From: a virus
DNA length: 34,514 nt
Virus record (IMG/VR): IMGVR_UViG_3300038701_000246
Span: 1-34,514 of that record
Reading direction: 5' to 3' (one strand)
Below, in pieces: positions 16,791 through 24,741 of this stretch; position 1 is the first letter of the stretch; every line of letters starts with the position of its first letter. Below the pieces are notes generated by a model that was not told the origin of the DNA, did no database searches, and saw only the letters and a list, made by a program, of their open reading frames with translations. A program made the position numbers and the translations under genes.

Positions 16791-19280
16791 ATGTATAGAC
16801 GACATAGAAACGCGAGGCTCCTCACCGGGGGCCTCGTAGGTGTTCCGCCGGGGTACGGCGATGAACACTGGGATGACGTTACGATGATGTTGAACGGGTC
16901 CAGCCTGACGGATGACCTGTCTACGGCGAACAACGACGTAAGCAATGCAGGTAGCGTCTCTATTCTAAACACTACTGGACCCTACGGCACTACTCAGGAC
17001 GTTCTCGACTTCGACCGGACCTCATCAAACAGCCACCTAAAAGGTGCTGGGGGAGAAACGGGGATCACCGACCTCGATGATGGCGATCCGTGGACGATGG
17101 AGTGCTGGGTGATGCTGGACGACCTCGGTGCAGACAATGGCAGCAGTACCCTAGACGTACAAGGCGTTTTTGGGGTAGGCACCACCAACACGCAAAACTC
17201 AGGGATAGTCGTCCGCTGGAAAGGCACCCAGTGGTACTGGTGGGTCGGCGGTTGGGGATTGCAATCAACCTTCACAAGACCACGAAAAACTGGTCAATGG
17301 CAGCACATCGCTTTGGTCTACGACGGTGTAAGTTCAAGTACACTTTACGTCGATGGCGTCGCGTCAACAGCCGGAAATCGAGCGTGTGCTTTGGGCGCTT
17401 CGGATAAGGTTGTTCTAGGCAGGCAGTACCCCGACTTTGCGGAGAACCCGCTTGACGGTAAGATCGCGGACTTCCGCATCACCAAAGGCGTCATGAGGTA
17501 CACCTCAAACTTCACCCCGCCAACCGCCAGTTTCCCCACCAATGCACCCGTTGTTGGACGCCGGGGGGTTGGAGAAATAGACAACTCCATCGAGTATCTC
17601 ATTGTCGGCGGTGGCGGCGGCGGCGGTAATGACGTTGCTAGTGGAGGCGGTGCGGGCGGCGTTATCGCTGGTTCATCTACCACGCTTTTAAATAGTGGCT
17701 CTTATTCGATAAGTATCGGGTCAGGTGGCACAGCAGGTCCAACGGCTGGCACTACAGGCAGCAATGGAGGAGACACTAGCGCACTCGGACTTACGGCTAT
17801 AGGCGGCGGCGGAGGCGGCGGTCCGGCTGGCGGCGATGGCGGGTCTGGCGGCGGCGGCAACCCCGTAGGTTCTGGCACTAGTGGACAAGGTAATGATGGG
17901 GGTCTTCCTCTCCAATCTACCCCCTACTTCAACGGCGGTGGCGGTGGCGGTAAAACTTCCGCTGGCGGCGACGCTACCACCTCAAAAGGTGGCGATGGTG
18001 GAGACGGCATCCTGTGGCTTGACGGTAATTACTACGGCGGCGGCGGTGGCGGCGGCTGGCTGCATAATTCTTCTTCGACGGCAGGGTCTTTAGACAACCG
18101 TGGGCTTGGCGGCTTAGGCGGCGGCGGCTCCGGCGGCGTTTCTAGTTACACGACCGTGGTTGCTAGCGCTGCTAATGGCGCTGCCAACACTGGCGGCGGT
18201 GGCGGCGGTGGCGGCTGGCAGAACGGTGGCAATAATGCGGGCGGCGATGGCGGCTCTGGCGTTGTCCTCCTGCGCTACCCAAGCTCCGTGACGCTAAGCA
18301 TTTCCGCTGGACTGACCTACACGAACGACACAACGACAGCTCCGGGCTACACGATAACGAAATTTACATCAGGTAGCGGTACTGTCGAACTAAGCGGTGA
18401 TCCTGCCACCACCCTCCGCACCCGTGGGTACATCGGCGCGGCTCCAGTTCGGGGCGGCATGCTGACGCTTTGTGATCGGCTTATAGCCCGATCCGCAGGC
18501 CTGTCCGAATATAATCCGGCAATAGGCCCGTCTGAGGTCGCCTCGTTGCATAATACGTCTGGCGTCTATTGGATTAATCCAGACGTCACGGGCTGGAACA
18601 CTGCGCGTCGCTGTTGGGTGGATGTCGATAGAAACGGTGGCGGTTGGGTATTGTGGATCGCCAAGTACGGCACGGCAAGTATGGAGGTCCGTTCATACTT
18701 CTCTGAGTACAGCGACGCAACGTATGACCTTTCGGAGCGCACAGACCCCAGCACAACCGGACACCAGAGCCACATGTGGGCAATCCTCAACGGCAGCACA
18801 GAACTCTGGTGGGTCAACAACATCAGCGGCCAATCGTCTTTGAGTGCTGGCAGTTACGTCACGAGCGTGTTGCATGTCGAGGAAAACGGAACGGCAATGA
18901 ACTCCGACGTGAACTACTGGAATATGGACGCTCCCACCACATCTTGCCCAATTGCCACCGGGGTTAACGGTCGGCGTTACGACTACACCGTAACCTCAAC
19001 AGATAGCGGATGGTACAATGGTCACTCCACCTTAGTACATACTTGTTCGGGGTGGGAACACCAAGGAAACCAATACGTCGGAAACTGGGTGGCAGCCAGT
19101 GACAACAACGGCGCCTACGCTCCTGGCTCTCGCCTGTTTGGCAACGGCCCCTCGGGATATTACGCCCACGGAAACGCTTATGACCATGACTTGTTGGATT
19201 TCAGTGGCTCGTCGGAATTCCGTGACGTGCAGATTTCCAGTCATTCTTCAAACAGCAACCAAGTCTGGCTGAGGTGGTAG
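16791..19280 (+). CDS. Large tail adhesin: LamG-like, Gly-rich and fibrinogen-like domains
   Basis: An 829-aa probable receptor-binding protein. A concanavalin/LamG-like jelly-roll occupies about residues 95-250 (DPWTMECWVMLDDLG, GQWQHIALVYDGV, TLYVDGV, DGKIADFRITKG). About residues 265-495 are Gly-rich with runs of up to seven Gly (GGGGGGGN, GGGGSGGV), encoded by repeated GGC/GGT. The C-terminal part has a fibrinogen-like core: C608-WVDVDRNGGGW-VLW, then a Trp/Tyr/Asn/Gly-rich stretch to the end. LamG and fibrinogen-like folds bind glycans, so this is probably the main host-range determinant. There is no gp17-type anchor; it presumably docks on the fibre or nozzle. A terminator-like repeat follows. 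Confidence 0.8.
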   Translation: MYRRHRNARLLTGGLVGVPPGYGDEHWDDVTMMLNGSSLTDDLSTANNDVSNAGSVSILNTTGPYGTTQDVLDFDRTSSNSHLKGAGGETGITDLDDGDPWTMECWVMLDDLGADNGSSTLDVQGVFGVGTTNTQNSGIVVRWKGTQWYWWVGGWGLQSTFTRPRKTGQWQHIALVYDGVSSSTLYVDGVASTAGNRACALGASDKVVLGRQYPDFAENPLDGKIADFRITKGVMRYTSNFTPPTASFPTNAPVVGRRGVGEIDNSIEYLIVGGGGGGGNDVASGGGAGGVIAGSSTTLLNSGSYSISIGSGGTAGPTAGTTGSNGGDTSALGLTAIGGGGGGGPAGGDGGSGGGGNPVGSGTSGQGNDGGLPLQSTPYFNGGGGGGKTSAGGDATTSKGGDGGDGILWLDGNYYGGGGGGGWLHNSSSTAGSLDNRGLGGLGGGGSGGVSSYTTVVASAANGAANTGGGGGGGGWQNGGNNAGGDGGSGVVLLRYPSSVTLSISAGLTYTNDTTTAPGYTITKFTSGSGTVELSGDPATTLRTRGYIGAAPVRGGMLTLCDRLIARSAGLSEYNPAIGPSEVASLHNTSGVYWINPDVTGWNTARRCWVDVDRNGGGWVLWIAKYGTASMEVRSYFSEYSDATYDLSERTDPSTTGHQSHMWAILNGSTELWWVNNISGQSSLSAGSYVTSVLHVEENGTAMNSDVNYWNMDAPTTSCPIATGVNGRRYDYTVTSTDSGWYNGHSTLVHTCSGWEHQGNQYVGNWVAASDNNGAYAPGSRLFGNGPSGYYAHGNAYDHDLLDFSGSSEFRDVQISSHSSNSNQVWLRW

Positions 19281-19285
19281 CGGCG

Positions 19286-19327
19286 AACCCCTCAGAAGCC
19301 CACACACGGCCTCTGGGGGTTTTCCTT
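19286..19327 (+). terminator. Terminator after first adhesin (copy 1 of repeated element)
   Basis: AACCCC-CAGA pairs with TCTG-GGGGTT (one bulged T), followed by TTTCCTT. Bases 19290-19301 (CCTCAGAAGCCC) and 19309-19320 (GCCTCTGGGGGT) recur identically, with the same 7-base spacing, after the second adhesin at 21752-21782. Confidence 0.7.
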
Positions 19328-19373
19328 ATACAACACCCCCAAAATAACTTAACGCCTCTACAGGAGCATTCTC

Positions 19374-19670
19374 ATGTCCGGCAAGGAATGGACACGCACA
19401 GATTACCTCGAAGAGGACGTTCGACGTAACTCTGAGGAGATCCGTGCGCTCACAAAAGTATCGGCTGAACTGCTGGGTGCCGTAAAGGGACTCACAGAAG
19501 TCGTAGAAGCTCGCAAGGCACCCATGGAAGACCATGAGACACGCCTTAGGAGTCTCGAATCATGGCAAGCCCGTTCAGGTACCTACTGGACGATTGCTGC
19601 CTTCGTTATCGCCTCCATCGTTGGGTTCATCTTCAACAACATTGGTGGCCTCTTCAAGTTTGTAACCTAA
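19374..19670 (+). CDS. XhlA/holin-like coiled-coil membrane protein
   Basis: A 98-aa protein. Residues 1-65 form a charged coiled coil with heptad-like Leu/Val spacing (EIRALTKVSAELLGAVKGLTEVV, then LRSLESWQ). A C-terminal membrane helix follows (WTIAAFVIASIVGFIFNNIGGLF). An N-terminal coiled coil with one C-terminal helix resembles haemolysin XhlA-type lysis accessory proteins. The position between tail genes and terminase is where T7 keeps its holin (gene 17.5), so this is a second lysis-gene candidate alongside the one at 2-328. Function is inferred from topology and position. Confidence 0.55.
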   Translation: MSGKEWTRTDYLEEDVRRNSEEIRALTKVSAELLGAVKGLTEVVEARKAPMEDHETRLRSLESWQARSGTYWTIAAFVIASIVGFIFNNIGGLFKFVT

Positions 19671-19686
19671 GCTGCAAGGAGGATTT

Positions 19687-19941
19687 ATGCAGTTCAAAGA
19701 CCCGGCAGGCACCTACAATGCCTACACGTCTGAATATCTCAACCCTGATAAATCTGACGGCAACACCCGCGGTGTATTCCAGGTAGAAATTACTGACGGC
19801 AACGTGACACTTCAAGGCAACATAGGTGGGCCTTGGGTGGACATTCAGACCTTCACCGCTTCTGGTATCTACGAGGTAGTCCTCGCGAATGCCATGCGGG
19901 TTGTCACTACGGGCAACGCTAAGGCATGGGTGGTCCGCTAA
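19687..19941 (+). CDS. Small putative structural protein, unknown
   Basis: An 84-aa protein preceded by a strong ribosome-binding site (AAGGAGG then ATTT before the ATG). Its composition is beta-type (GVFQVEITDGNVTLQGNIGG, WVDIQTFTASGIYEVVL), as in small phage tail or head-surface proteins. No recognised family. It lies immediately before another structural-type gene and inside the host-recognition block, so it is probably a minor virion component. Confidence 0.5.
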   Translation: MQFKDPAGTYNAYTSEYLNPDKSDGNTRGVFQVEITDGNVTLQGNIGGPWVDIQTFTASGIYEVVLANAMRVVTTGNAKAWVVR

Positions 19942-19942
19942 G

Positions 19943-20467
19943 ATGACCAACATGCTCTCAAACATGATCCCCCCGGTCGGGGATGGAGGCTTTGCTGACT
20001 ACAACGATGCCTCGACCTCTACCACTCCTGTAACTTTAGTTGATGATGTTTGGACTGACATTCCAAACGACGGTGCAGGCTCCTTCACAAACATTCAACT
20101 CCCTGATGGCGTCACGACGATGCTTGATCCAGCTACAGGGGCGATCCTGTTGGACGAGCTACCCATCGGCTCCTCGGTGATCATCCGTATGGACTACACG
20201 GTGACGCCCTCAACGAACAACGCAGCGATTGACTTCCGGTATTCGCTGGGGACTGGCGGTAACGCCTACACCCTAGAGACAACTCTGGGACGTCTCGATA
20301 AAGGCTCGGGCATCCCATACCGACACGCACTGGCTGCTCACTACATCTACGTAGGTGACGCCAACACAAAGGATAACCCTGTGCAGCCGCAGGTTCGCAT
20401 CTCCGGTGGCGGAACGCTGGTTAACGCAGGTATGGTTCTGGAGGTGAGAAAAGCCAATGGCTATTAA
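19943..20467 (+). CDS. Putative tail/virion protein, beta-sandwich type
   Basis: The start ATG at 19943 follows the previous stop by one base; an upstream in-frame ATG at 19889 would overlap that gene and adds a non-conserved-looking leader. About 174 aa, rich in Thr, Gly and Asn: TPVTLVDDVWTDIPNDGAGS, then IIRMDYTVTPSTNN and HYIYVGDAN. Residues near the start (TTPVTLVDDVWTDIPND) resemble generic phage structural beta-sandwich proteins. The last codons overlap the start of the second adhesin (20457), implying coupled expression. Confidence 0.55.
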   Translation: MTNMLSNMIPPVGDGGFADYNDASTSTTPVTLVDDVWTDIPNDGAGSFTNIQLPDGVTTMLDPATGAILLDELPIGSSVIIRMDYTVTPSTNNAAIDFRYSLGTGGNAYTLETTLGRLDKGSGIPYRHALAAHYIYVGDANTKDNPVQPQVRISGGGTLVNAGMVLEVRKANGY

Positions 20468-21743
20468 GATTTATAAAGACGAAGCCGCGAGTGCGATCTT
20501 CATCGAGAACGCCAACGGTGTGCAATTTCTGAACTCCCTACAGGCAACAATGGATGACCCTACAGATCAGGTGCTTAGTGTACTAGACCTGTCCAAGAAC
20601 GTGGAGATTTTCTCTGGCATACCCTACGGCGACTTCGTGGACCAGAACGGAGATCCTTGGTCGGACACCTGCTTGGGGACGTGTAACGCCCTGAACGCTG
20701 TGTTTGCGGCTTCCGGTGGCTCCGGTGGTTCTGCCCCTGTGATCACCTCTGCTACCACTGTAAACCTCACTGCGGGTGACACCCTGAACTACGAACTGAC
20801 CGCCACCAACGGTGTCGGCTACGAGTGGTCCGGTCTGCCATCCGGTGTGGTCACTGTAGATGGTAACGTGCGGAAACTCGTGGGTGGCTCTGGGCTGGCC
20901 GTGGGGACTTACCCCATCACCGCTAAGGCCGTGAACTACTTCGGTGAGGACAGCGAGACCATCAACCTCGTGGTGTCTGCGCCTCCGTACTCCAACACCA
21001 AAAGTGTAAACCTACACAACCAAGAGTACATGGGTGCTAACGCTTCCCTGCTTGATCCAATCCTTGGCCGCGCCTCAAACGGCTCCGGGTCGGGGGACGC
21101 TTGGTCGATCAGTCTTTGGTTTAAAGCCCCGACCGATAACACCGGCCAGACCGTCTTCTACTTCGGGGACAATGATGTTACCAACAGTGGCTTCCTTGAA
21201 CTCCGACATAACTCCGGGTCCGGCGGGAAGCGGGTACGTCTGCGCTATGGGTCGAACAACAACTACCTTCAGTTCCAAACGCCTGACGGTAGTATCACTG
21301 CGAATACGTGGCAACACATCCTACTGACCTACGATGGTGGCACTACAGGTTCGTCTTCGGCGGATATGAACAGCTACTACAGCCGCTTCAAAATCTTCGT
21401 TGATGGTGTCCAGCAAAGTACCTCGAACAGCCACTCAAACTACGGGTACACTGGCGGTATCGACCCAGACAACCTGCGGATCGGTCGGTTCGCGTCTGGT
21501 AACTACCTGCGGGACGCTCGGGTCGATGAGGTTGCCATCTGGGGTTCAGATCAGTCTGGGAATATCTCTGACATCTACAACTCTGGGGCAACGCATGACC
21601 TCGCCCTGCTGACAACCTCGCCTGACCACTGGTGGCGTATGGGCGATGGGGACACCTTCCCTACCATTCAGGATAACGTCGGGACTGCACACTTCGTGAT
21701 GTATAACTCGGCAGCGTCTCGGATCGTAACCGACGCACCTTAA
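20457..21743 (+). CDS. Second tail adhesin: Ig-like plus LamG-like domains
   Basis: A 428-aa protein. Residues 1-90 are an N-terminal module (AIKIYKDEAASAIFIENANG). About 95-180 form a putative Ig/cadherin-like domain of the He-PIG type (TLNYELTATNGVGYEWSGLP, GTYPITAKAVNYFGED). From about 200 to the end is a LamG-like jelly-roll (DAWSISLWFKAPTDN, NTWQHILLTYDGG, FKIFVDGVQQ, LRIGRFASGNYLRDARVDEV, then PDHWWRMGDGD). The design parallels the LamG module of the 16791 adhesin with different flanking domains, so the phage carries two carbohydrate-binding-type adhesins. A terminator-like element shared with the first adhesin follows. Confidence 0.75.
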   Translation: MAIKIYKDEAASAIFIENANGVQFLNSLQATMDDPTDQVLSVLDLSKNVEIFSGIPYGDFVDQNGDPWSDTCLGTCNALNAVFAASGGSGGSAPVITSATTVNLTAGDTLNYELTATNGVGYEWSGLPSGVVTVDGNVRKLVGGSGLAVGTYPITAKAVNYFGEDSETINLVVSAPPYSNTKSVNLHNQEYMGANASLLDPILGRASNGSGSGDAWSISLWFKAPTDNTGQTVFYFGDNDVTNSGFLELRHNSGSGGKRVRLRYGSNNNYLQFQTPDGSITANTWQHILLTYDGGTTGSSSADMNSYYSRFKIFVDGVQQSTSNSHSNYGYTGGIDPDNLRIGRFASGNYLRDARVDEVAIWGSDQSGNISDIYNSGATHDLALLTTSPDHWWRMGDGDTFPTIQDNVGTAHFVMYNSAASRIVTDAP

Positions 21744-21751
21744 CAGGAAGC

Positions 21752-21784
21752 CCTCAGAAGCCCGTACAGAGCCTCTGGGGGTCT
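21752..21784 (+). terminator. Terminator-like element after second adhesin (copy 2)
   Basis: CCTCAGAAGCCC, a variable 7-base spacer, then GCCTCTGGGGGT exactly repeat the element at 19290-19320. The CCCTCAGA/TCTGGGGG arms pair with one G-T, and CTCC follows instead of a T-run. Confidence 0.6.
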
Positions 21785-21813
21785 CCCCCTCTCGTTATAC
21801 CAGAAATAGGCCA

Positions 21814-21831
21814 AAGCCCGTCAGTGGGCTT
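21814..21831 (+). terminator. Hairpin before small terminase gene
   Basis: AAGCCC and GGGCTT arms with a six-base loop lie 30 bases upstream of the terminase small-subunit start, which has GGAGGC as its ribosome-binding site. No U-tract; probably a processing or attenuating structure. Confidence 0.35.
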
Positions 21832-21861
21832 CCTGAGGCCGTATGGAGGCATTCTAATACC

Positions 21862-22116
21862 ATGTCTAAAGCTACTGAGCAGGAACTCAGTGAACTCCAC
21901 GGTGAGTTCGCTAGGTTTCTCAAGAAACGACTACAATCTGATGACGTCACTGCTGCCGATCTAGGCCAAGTACGTCAGTTCCTCAAAGACAACCGCATCG
22001 AAGCATCCATCGCTGATAACCCTGACATGGGTGAGTTGGCTACCCTGTCTCTCCCCACGTTCGACGACAGTAAACCCGGTGACGACTTCGATGACACGGA
22101 AGGTTCCTACCACTAG
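21862..22116 (+). CDS. Terminase small subunit (T7 gp18-like)
   Basis: An 84-aa protein directly before the large terminase, the same order and size as T7 gp18 (89 aa). The N-terminal half is helical and charged (ELSELHGEFARFLKKRLQSD), the middle is a short helix (LGQVRQFLKDNRIEASI), and the C-terminus is acidic (DDSKPGDDFDDTEGS). gp18 recognises concatemeric DNA and recruits gp19. The stop codon TAG directly abuts the ATG of the large subunit. Confidence 0.85.
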   Translation: MSKATEQELSELHGEFARFLKKRLQSDDVTAADLGQVRQFLKDNRIEASIADNPDMGELATLSLPTFDDSKPGDDFDDTEGSYH

Positions 22117-23862
22117 ATGAAGAAGATCATGATTGAACAACAGGGAGCCGAGGACCGTCTTACCGCTGTGAAGAACGACTTCCGACTGTTCGTCTTCGTC
22201 CTGTGGAAACACCTCGGCCTTCCTGACCCAACCAGAATCCAATACGACATTGCTCAGTTCTTGCAACACGGTCCCTCTCGAGGGATGATCTCGGCTTTCC
22301 GAGGTGTAGGCAAGAGCTGGCTTACGTCGGCCTATGTAGTGTGGCTGCTACTGCGAGACCCTGACCTCAAGATCATGGTGGTCTCTGCATCCAAGGAACG
22401 TGCTGATGCCTTCTCGGTGTTCGTGAAGCGTATCATCAGTGAACTTGAGTTCTGCCGCCACCTCATCCCTCAGAAGCACCAGCGTAACTCTGCGATCTCC
22501 TTTGATGTAGGCCCTGCCAAGCCTGACCACTCTCCTTCGGTTAAGTCCGTAGGTATCACTGGTCAGATCACTGGTAGCCGTGCCGATATCATCATTGCCG
22601 ATGACGTGGAGGTTGCTAACAACAGTGACACGCAGGTAGCTCGAGATAAACTCTCGGAGGCCGTGAAGGAGTTCTCGGCTATCCTCAAGCCTGATCCTGG
22701 CCCCGAAGAGAAACGCATGGTCCCTCGGATCATCTACCTTGGTACTCCCCAGACAGAGGACTCTCTGTACAACAAGCTCCCTGAGCGTGGGTACACTGTC
22801 ACGATCTGGCCTGCTGAGATGCCTAAGGACGAGGACCTCCCGAAGTATGGGGATACCCTCGCCCCTATCGTCTTCACCTTGGATCTCAAGACAGGGGAAC
22901 CTGTAGACCCTCAGCGATTCAATGAGGAAGACCTGAGAGCACGTAAGGCCGAATACGGTCGAGCAGGCTACCAGCTACAGTTCATGCTCAACACCAGTCT
23001 ATCTGATGAGGAACGCTATCCTCTCAAGATGGCTGACCTACTGGTGACACCCTTGGATAGCTCTAAGGCACCGATGGGGTTCACTTGGATGCCTCACCCT
23101 GACCGTAGGCTCAGTGGAGACACTCCTAACATGGCTATGAACGGGGACTACTTCTACTGGCCCCAAGCTGCCCATGATATCACCATGGAGTACGAAGGTA
23201 TCGTCATGTCCATTGACCCTAGTGGTCGAGGTAAGGATGAGACTGGCTACGCTATCGTAGCTCAACTCAATGGCTATCAGTTCGTACTGGCCTGTGGTGG
23301 CTTCCAAGGCGGCTATGACCGTGAGACTGTACTCAAGCCACTGGCTATGCTGGCAGCTAAGTACAAGGTCTCTGAGATTGTCGTGGAGAGTAACTTCGGT
23401 GACGGTATGTTCAACGAGATATTCCTCCCGGTACTCCGAAAGATTCACCATTGTGGTCTCGAGGAAGTCCGTAGTTCAACTCAGAAGGAACGTAGGATCG
23501 CTGATACCCTCGAACCAGTGATGAACTCCCACAAGCTAGTGATAGACCCTCAGGTCATCCAGGATGACTACAAGAGCATCCAGAAGTATGAGTCTGAGGT
23601 ACGATCATCGAAGTCCCTGATCTACCAGATGTCTCGCCTAACGAGAGACAAAGGGTGTCTCAGACATGATGACCGGCTCGATGCTCTCGCAATGGCAGTA
23701 GCATACTGGTCAGAGAGTATGGCTAAGGATGAACTCCAAGGTATCCAAGATGCTCATGAAGAAGCACTCATGGAAGAGATGGATAAGATCCACGAGGCAT
23801 GGGGATGGAAGGACGTAGTAAACCAACCTCAGTCTACCCCTTGGGGAGGTACGTGGCGGTAG
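22117..23862 (+). CDS. Terminase large subunit (T7 gp19-like packaging motor)
   Basis: 581 aa, close to T7 gp19 (586). The ATPase half has Walker A at residues 60-67 (AFRGVGKS) and Walker B at about 157-165 (DIIIADDVE). The nuclease half begins at D367 (SIDPSGRGKDETGYAI) and continues with IVVESNFGDGMF and RHDDRLDALAMAVAYW, the RNase-H-like acidic sites. It pumps DNA into the prohead and cuts concatemers. It is the last late gene; the non-coding junction region follows. The start 22117 abuts the small-subunit stop; ATG 22129 is an alternative. Confidence 0.95.
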   Translation: MKKIMIEQQGAEDRLTAVKNDFRLFVFVLWKHLGLPDPTRIQYDIAQFLQHGPSRGMISAFRGVGKSWLTSAYVVWLLLRDPDLKIMVVSASKERADAFSVFVKRIISELEFCRHLIPQKHQRNSAISFDVGPAKPDHSPSVKSVGITGQITGSRADIIIADDVEVANNSDTQVARDKLSEAVKEFSAILKPDPGPEEKRMVPRIIYLGTPQTEDSLYNKLPERGYTVTIWPAEMPKDEDLPKYGDTLAPIVFTLDLKTGEPVDPQRFNEEDLRARKAEYGRAGYQLQFMLNTSLSDEERYPLKMADLLVTPLDSSKAPMGFTWMPHPDRRLSGDTPNMAMNGDYFYWPQAAHDITMEYEGIVMSIDPSGRGKDETGYAIVAQLNGYQFVLACGGFQGGYDRETVLKPLAMLAAKYKVSEIVVESNFGDGMFNEIFLPVLRKIHHCGLEEVRSSTQKERRIADTLEPVMNSHKLVIDPQVIQDDYKSIQKYESEVRSSKSLIYQMSRLTRDKGCLRHDDRLDALAMAVAYWSESMAKDELQGIQDAHEEALMEEMDKIHEAWGWKDVVNQPQSTPWGGTWR

Positions 23863-23879
23863 CTACGCTAGCCTTGGCG

Positions 23880-23897
23880 TTAATTAACAGCCATATG
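23880..23897 (+). promoter_or_regulatory. TTAATTAACAGCCATAT-G element, copy 1
   Basis: Seventeen bases identical (except the last) to 29927-29943, ending just before a G. It lies 17 bases after the terminase stop, the place of the T7 phi-OR promoter near the right genome end. See the finding on this element for the promoter hypothesis. Confidence 0.5.
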
Positions 23898-23933
23898 AAA
23901 AGATCCCCCCGGTTAAACATATAGTTATATACA

Positions 23934-23950
23934 CTAAGTGTTACACTTAG
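23934..23950. repeat. Perfect inverted repeat CTAAGTGT-T-ACACTTAG
   Basis: Eight-base perfect arms around one T. It overlaps the first two of the three 12-bp repeats, so the same bases could bind a dimeric protein. Confidence 0.7.
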
Positions 23951-23972
23951 AGTTACACTCTGAGTTAACTGT
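23937..23972 (+). repeat. Three tandem 12-bp iteron-like repeats
   Basis: AGTGTTACACTT, AGAGTTACACTC and TGAGTTAACTGT follow one another without gaps. The first two differ at two of twelve positions and the third is more diverged. A G-rich stretch (GGGGG) follows immediately. Short tandem repeats near the genome ends of T7-like phages may act in end processing or replication. Confidence 0.55.
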
Positions 23973-24040
23973 GGGGGATGTACCTAGGGGAACACGATAG
24001 GTTTTCCTACGGATTAACCCTAAGGGTAACCTTGGTGAGA

Positions 24041-24058
24041 GGGGGCTACCATGCCCCC
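24041..24058 (+). terminator. GC-rich hairpin in junction region
   Basis: GGGGGC and GCCCCC perfect arms with the loop TACCAT. There is no U-tract; it may be a packaging or concatemer-cleavage landmark rather than a terminator. Confidence 0.4.
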
Positions 24059-24074
24059 CATATCCTAAGTTATA

Positions 24075-24124
24075 CCACGGGAGGTAACTCGGAGGTAACT
24101 TGGAGTGAACCCGTGGAGGTTTTT
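24075..24124 (+). terminator. Long-loop hairpin with U-tract, containing direct repeats
   Basis: CCACGGG (24075-24081) pairs with CCCGTGG (24110-24116) and is followed by AGGTTTTT. The loop holds two GGAGGTAACT repeats (24080-24089 and 24091-24100) with an 11-base period. It would terminate transcripts that run rightward past the terminase gene. Confidence 0.5.
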
Positions 24125-24235
24125 GGGAGAAAAATCTGAGTAAGTAATCTATACGTATATACGCAGAAGTTTCCCCATAGCCCCCTGGTAGAAATCTCGG
24201 AGTTTTCCTATCGTTTTAGTATAGGTGGCCTCGGC

Positions 24236-24260
24236 TTGACCAATGATATATTGGTATAAG
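24236..24260 (+). promoter_or_regulatory. Operator-like palindrome with promoter-like bases
   Basis: ACCAAT-GATAT-ATTGGT (24239-24255) is a perfect 6-bp inverted repeat. It overlaps TTGACC (24236-24241, -35-like), and TATAAG (24255-24260, -10-like) lies 13 bases further on, too close for a standard sigma-70 promoter. It could be a repressor site controlling the early region. Confidence 0.35.
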
Positions 24261-24549
24261 CTGGGTTAACCCTCTGTTTTCTCTAGGTTTATTGGGTACT
24301 GCTAATAAGTCTAGGCTCATTGGGCAGCCTATTGGTTGCATTCATCCTGGCTTTCACTCGTTAATGAGTGTGAGTATTCTGCACACGTACACGAGGCGGC
24401 CCACCATATTGCGATCTTTGCACCCAGAGCAAAACTCACTGTGCATCCCATGCAAAACTCAAAGCATCACTCAAGGTTGCACACCGAGCCACTCATACAA
24501 CCTAGCCCCTTAGTATATATAAAGACAACCAGCGGGTTATTCCTTCTGC

Positions 24550-24571
24550 GATAGCGGATACTATCCTTTTT
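24550..24571 (+). terminator. Small hairpin with T-run
   Basis: GATAG and CTATC with a six-base loop are followed by CTTTTT. Short stem, so only a possible terminator between the AT-rich block (TATATATA near 24514) and the first early gene. Confidence 0.35.
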
Positions 24572-24741
24572 GGCTAATGGTAGAAATAAAAGTACCCACT
24601 AAGTTTCCATTAGTTTCAGTGGGTTATCATCTTTTTTCAAAAAAAGTTCCTTCAATGGGTTTACATCCTCAACAGGGAATGTCATCTTCCAATCATCGAA
24701 ACAACAAACACAGCAACCCAGCAACACAGGGACACACCGAC

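Larger units (their letters stand above)
23863..24741 (+). other. Non-coding genome-end / junction region
   Basis: About 880 bases without a convincing gene between terminase (last late gene) and the first early gene. In T7-like virions the two physical ends and their direct terminal repeat lie exactly here, so the continuous sequence suggests a circularised, concatemeric or collapsed-repeat assembly. It contains a copy of the 17-nt promoter-like element, three 12-bp iteron-like repeats, a GC-rich hairpin, a long-armed hairpin with U-tract, AT-rich DNA (24121-24270), an operator-like palindrome, and a repeated GCAAAACTC (24430-24438 and 24452-24460). Where the terminal repeat begins and ends cannot be read from one copy. 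Confidence 0.6.

Noticed and set aside
17610-18270. GGC/GGT-rich block as a non-coding GC island
   Set aside because: It is in frame and encodes the Gly-rich adhesin domain.
24292-24554. Two overlapping frames in the junction region (from 24292 and 24336)
   Set aside because: Non-ATG starts without ribosome-binding sites, His/Pro/Ser-rich unnatural composition, and overlap with repeats and AT-rich promoter-like DNA.
24577-24741. Upstream extension of the first early gene
   Set aside because: No ribosome-binding site at 24577; the segment crosses a CCCACT/AGTGGG hairpin and a CTTTTTT/AAAAAAAG stretch, more like leader than coding sequence.
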